NCBI GenBank assembly: GCA_045595845.1
Contig: JAZOBF010000053.1
Span: 1-43,718, forward strand
DNA from: RGIG3009 sp045595845
Lineage (GTDB): Bacteria > Bacillota > Clostridia > Oscillospirales > Acutalibacteraceae
Length of the DNA: 43,718 nt
Direction of reading: 5' to 3'
A model generated the notes under the pieces. It saw only the letters and a list, made by a program, of their open reading frames with translations. It was not told the DNA's origin and searched no databases. The first letter of the stretch is position 1; every line of letters starts with the position of its first letter. The position numbers and the translations under genes are program-made. Shown here piece by piece: positions 42,189 to 43,718 of the stretch.

Positions 42189-43370
42189 TTAACGAACCGT
42201 AATCGTAATCGCTTTGAGCACGGAATTGCACGCGGCTACCGCTTGCTCGGCTGACTCGCCTTGGGCGAAGACAAAGCCGATGCGGTCGGTGGAACTGCCG
42301 ATTTCACAGGTGATATCCCCCACCATTTTCGTAAACTGAATGTCTTTGACGCCGTCGATGCGCTTGGCATCTTCCACGCCGTTGATCGCCGCGATCACAC
42401 CGCACGGCACATCGAAATACCGAATCGCCGCACCCTTGTCCCATTTCGGGGTAATGTCAGGTGTTTCGCCGCACGCAATCTCAATGGTGGCTCTTATCAT
42501 ATCCACGCCCGTGGACAGCGGCACTAAATGGGTGGTGATGCAATCCCCTCCCATGCGCGCACCGATCTCCACCATTTTGGGGCCGTCTTTGGTAAGCATG
42601 ATTTCAGCATGTGCGGGACCGTTCTCGATACCAACGGCAAGTGCCGCGCGCCCCGCCAAGTCGCGAATCTTCTCTAAATCGTCCGTTGCCAGCCGACTGG
42701 GTTGACTGTGCCCCATTTCCACGAAATGCGGCGCACCTGTGGTTAATTTATCGGTAACCTGCAAAATGTGCGGCACCCCGTCCAATACCATAACTTCCAC
42801 GCTGACCTCAGGGCCCACCATATATTCCTCGATGATAACACCCGCGCCACGCGATTCCTGCCGAGAATAGTCATATTGTGCCGTAAGCTCATCTTTACTG
42901 TGGCACAGCACCACACCGCGACTGCCCGCGTTGTCCAGCGGTTTCATAATGCATGGAAAGGAAACCGTTTCGGTCGCTTTTTCAAATTCCTCGTCCGTAT
43001 GCGCGATATGATACCACGGATGTGCCACGCCCGCCACTTCAAACGCCTTAATCATCTCGCCTTTATCGGTGGCCTTGATGGCTGAATCCATCGTGATACC
43101 GGGAAGCCCGCAAACCTCAGCGGCTTTGGCTATCGAGCGCATCGGCATATCCGTCGCGAGCGTCATGATACCGTCGGGTTTAAACTGTTTCGCGGTTTCG
43201 GCAACACCGTCAACATCGATGGTGCTCACTTCAAAAAATTCGTCTGCCAACGGAATACCGACAGCGTTTGGGTTATAGTCAATAACACCCACATAGTACC
43301 CGAGTTCTTTCGCTTTCTTGATAGCAGGCACCTGTAAAACAGAGGCGCCGATAATCAGCAATTTTTTCAT
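42189..43370 (-). CDS. ATP-grasp ligase (BacD/PylC/PurK-like group)
   Basis: The 393-residue protein has the preATP-grasp start LLIIGASVLQVPAIKKAKELGYYVGVIDYNP, the ATP lysine segment FPCIMKPLDNAGSRGV (about 140-155), IIEEYMVGPEVSVEV (about 180-194), AHAEIMLTKDGPKMVEIGARMGGDC (metal site E-x-GARMGGD) and a C-terminal domain of about 90 residues as in dipeptide-forming ligases and carbamoyl-phosphate-synthase-like enzymes. It overlaps the sugar transferase gene by four bases (ATGA), so the two are translationally coupled. The pairing suggests it acts on a polysaccharide precursor or on an amino-acid donor for it. Confidence 0.78.
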   Translation of the reverse strand: MKKLLIIGASVLQVPAIKKAKELGYYVGVIDYNPNAVGIPLADEFFEVSTIDVDGVAETAKQFKPDGIMTLATDMPMRSIAKAAEVCGLPGITMDSAIKATDKGEMIKAFEVAGVAHPWYHIAHTDEEFEKATETVSFPCIMKPLDNAGSRGVVLCHSKDELTAQYDYSRQESRGAGVIIEEYMVGPEVSVEVMVLDGVPHILQVTDKLTTGAPHFVEMGHSQPSRLATDDLEKIRDLAGRAALAVGIENGPAHAEIMLTKDGPKMVEIGARMGGDCITTHLVPLSTGVDMIRATIEIACGETPDITPKWDKGAAIRYFDVPCGVIAAINGVEDAKRIDGVKDIQFTKMVGDITCEIGSSTDRIGFVFAQGESAEQAVAACNSVLKAITITVR

Positions 43371-43718
43371 TCGCCGACCTTCGCTTCCTCGGCGGCAGGC
43401 ACGGTAACGGGCTGCTCGTTCGCGTTAATATTCTTACGCGCCACCACACCGTACGCGGTCATGAACAAAATTTTCACATCAAACACAAACGATATCGTAT
43501 CCACATACTCGCAATCGTACTTGAATTTTTCCTCCTGGGTGATGGAATTACGGAAATATGCCTGTGCATACCCCGTGACACCGGGGCGCACCGTTAAGCG
43601 CTTCTTGCTTTGTTCGGACAACTGCTCGTACGGCGTAACAGCGAGTGTCGGACGGGGTCCGACCAAACTCATATCTCCTTTGAGAACATTGAGAAACTGC
43701 GGGAATTCATCCAACGAT
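43367..43718 (-). CDS. Polyprenyl-phosphate sugar-1-phosphate transferase, C-terminal part
   Basis: Only the last 116 codons are inside the window; the gene continues past the right edge. The visible part begins SLDEFPQFLNVLKGDMSLVG and holds the bacterial sugar transferase signature: GDMSLVGPRPTL, LSEQSKKRLTVRPGVTGYAQ and the segment EYVDTISFVFDVKILFMTAY with the last membrane-associated helix. Such enzymes transfer a sugar phosphate to undecaprenyl phosphate to start surface polysaccharides. The tail VPAAEEAKVGE ends in the ATGA overlap with the next gene. Confidence 0.93.
   Translation of the reverse strand, partial: SLDEFPQFLNVLKGDMSLVGPRPTLAVTPYEQLSEQSKKRLTVRPGVTGYAQAYFRNSITQEEKFKYDCEYVDTISFVFDVKILFMTAYGVVARKNINANEQPVTVPAAEEAKVGE

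Noticed and set aside
1..43718. CRISPR array, prophage or integrated element
   Set aside because: No regular repeat-spacer pattern, integrase, phage structural gene or transposase was found on either strand.

Overview
The window looks like chromosomal DNA from an anaerobic member of the Firmicutes, most likely an uncultured gut-type clostridium (Oscillospirales-like; this is inference). The reasons are strong purine-rich Shine-Dalgarno sites, many sigma-A-type promoters (TTGACA/TATAAT with 17-bp spacers), rubrerythrin, a BofC-like protein, a lysine riboswitch, diaminopimelate dehydrogenase, and simple hairpin-plus-T-run terminators. GC content is moderate. I see no rRNA, tRNA, CRISPR, prophage or transposase gene. 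Nearly all the sequence is coding.

Layout. (1) 149-7759, minus strand: a close-packed run of DEAD-box helicase, lepA, guaB, an ATP-grasp carboxylate-amine ligase and an asparagine-synthase-type amidotransferase. A BofC-like gene lies just upstream on the same strand. (2) 8356-14748, plus strand: a class A penicillin-binding protein, then a pheB-hom-lysC operon for aspartate-family amino acids, then hemW. (3) 14873-16188: two small zinc-ribbon membrane proteins and a gene-free, hairpin-rich stretch. (4) 16189-17576: a PIG-L deacetylase and rubrerythrin, divergent from back-to-back promoters that share an 18-bp palindrome. (5) 17627-22765: lysine riboswitch, dapA-ddh-lysA, and a PutP-type symporter on its own promoter. 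(6) 22811-29870: an AraC regulator divergent from uxaC-uxaB-uxaA-eda-kdgK, a complete route from galacturonate to KDPG and its cleavage. (7) 29950-37419: SGNH hydrolase, trkA-trkH potassium uptake, a lipoprotein like the acid-sugar-binding beta-helix protein Cthe_2159, an EamA transporter and a membrane-anchored XRE regulator. (8) 37437-37595: a short element bounded by 27-bp inverted repeats. (9) 37583-43718, minus strand: five consecutive ATP-grasp ligase genes translationally coupled behind the end of a polyprenyl-phosphate sugar transferase gene.

How they may work together. Sections 1, 2 and 5 converge on the cell wall: hom/lysC and dapA/ddh/lysA supply meso-diaminopimelate and lysine, the PBP polymerises peptidoglycan, and the AsnB-type enzyme may amidate diaminopimelate, as reported for some Firmicutes AsnB proteins. 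Section 6 and the Cthe_2159-like lipoprotein suggest pectin or uronic-acid use. Section 9 is the least explained part. An initiating sugar transferase followed by five different ATP-grasp ligases suggests a surface polysaccharide decorated with amino acids or short peptides, and it is the best candidate for an undescribed system. Functions are assigned from recognised motifs and family resemblance only; no database search was run.
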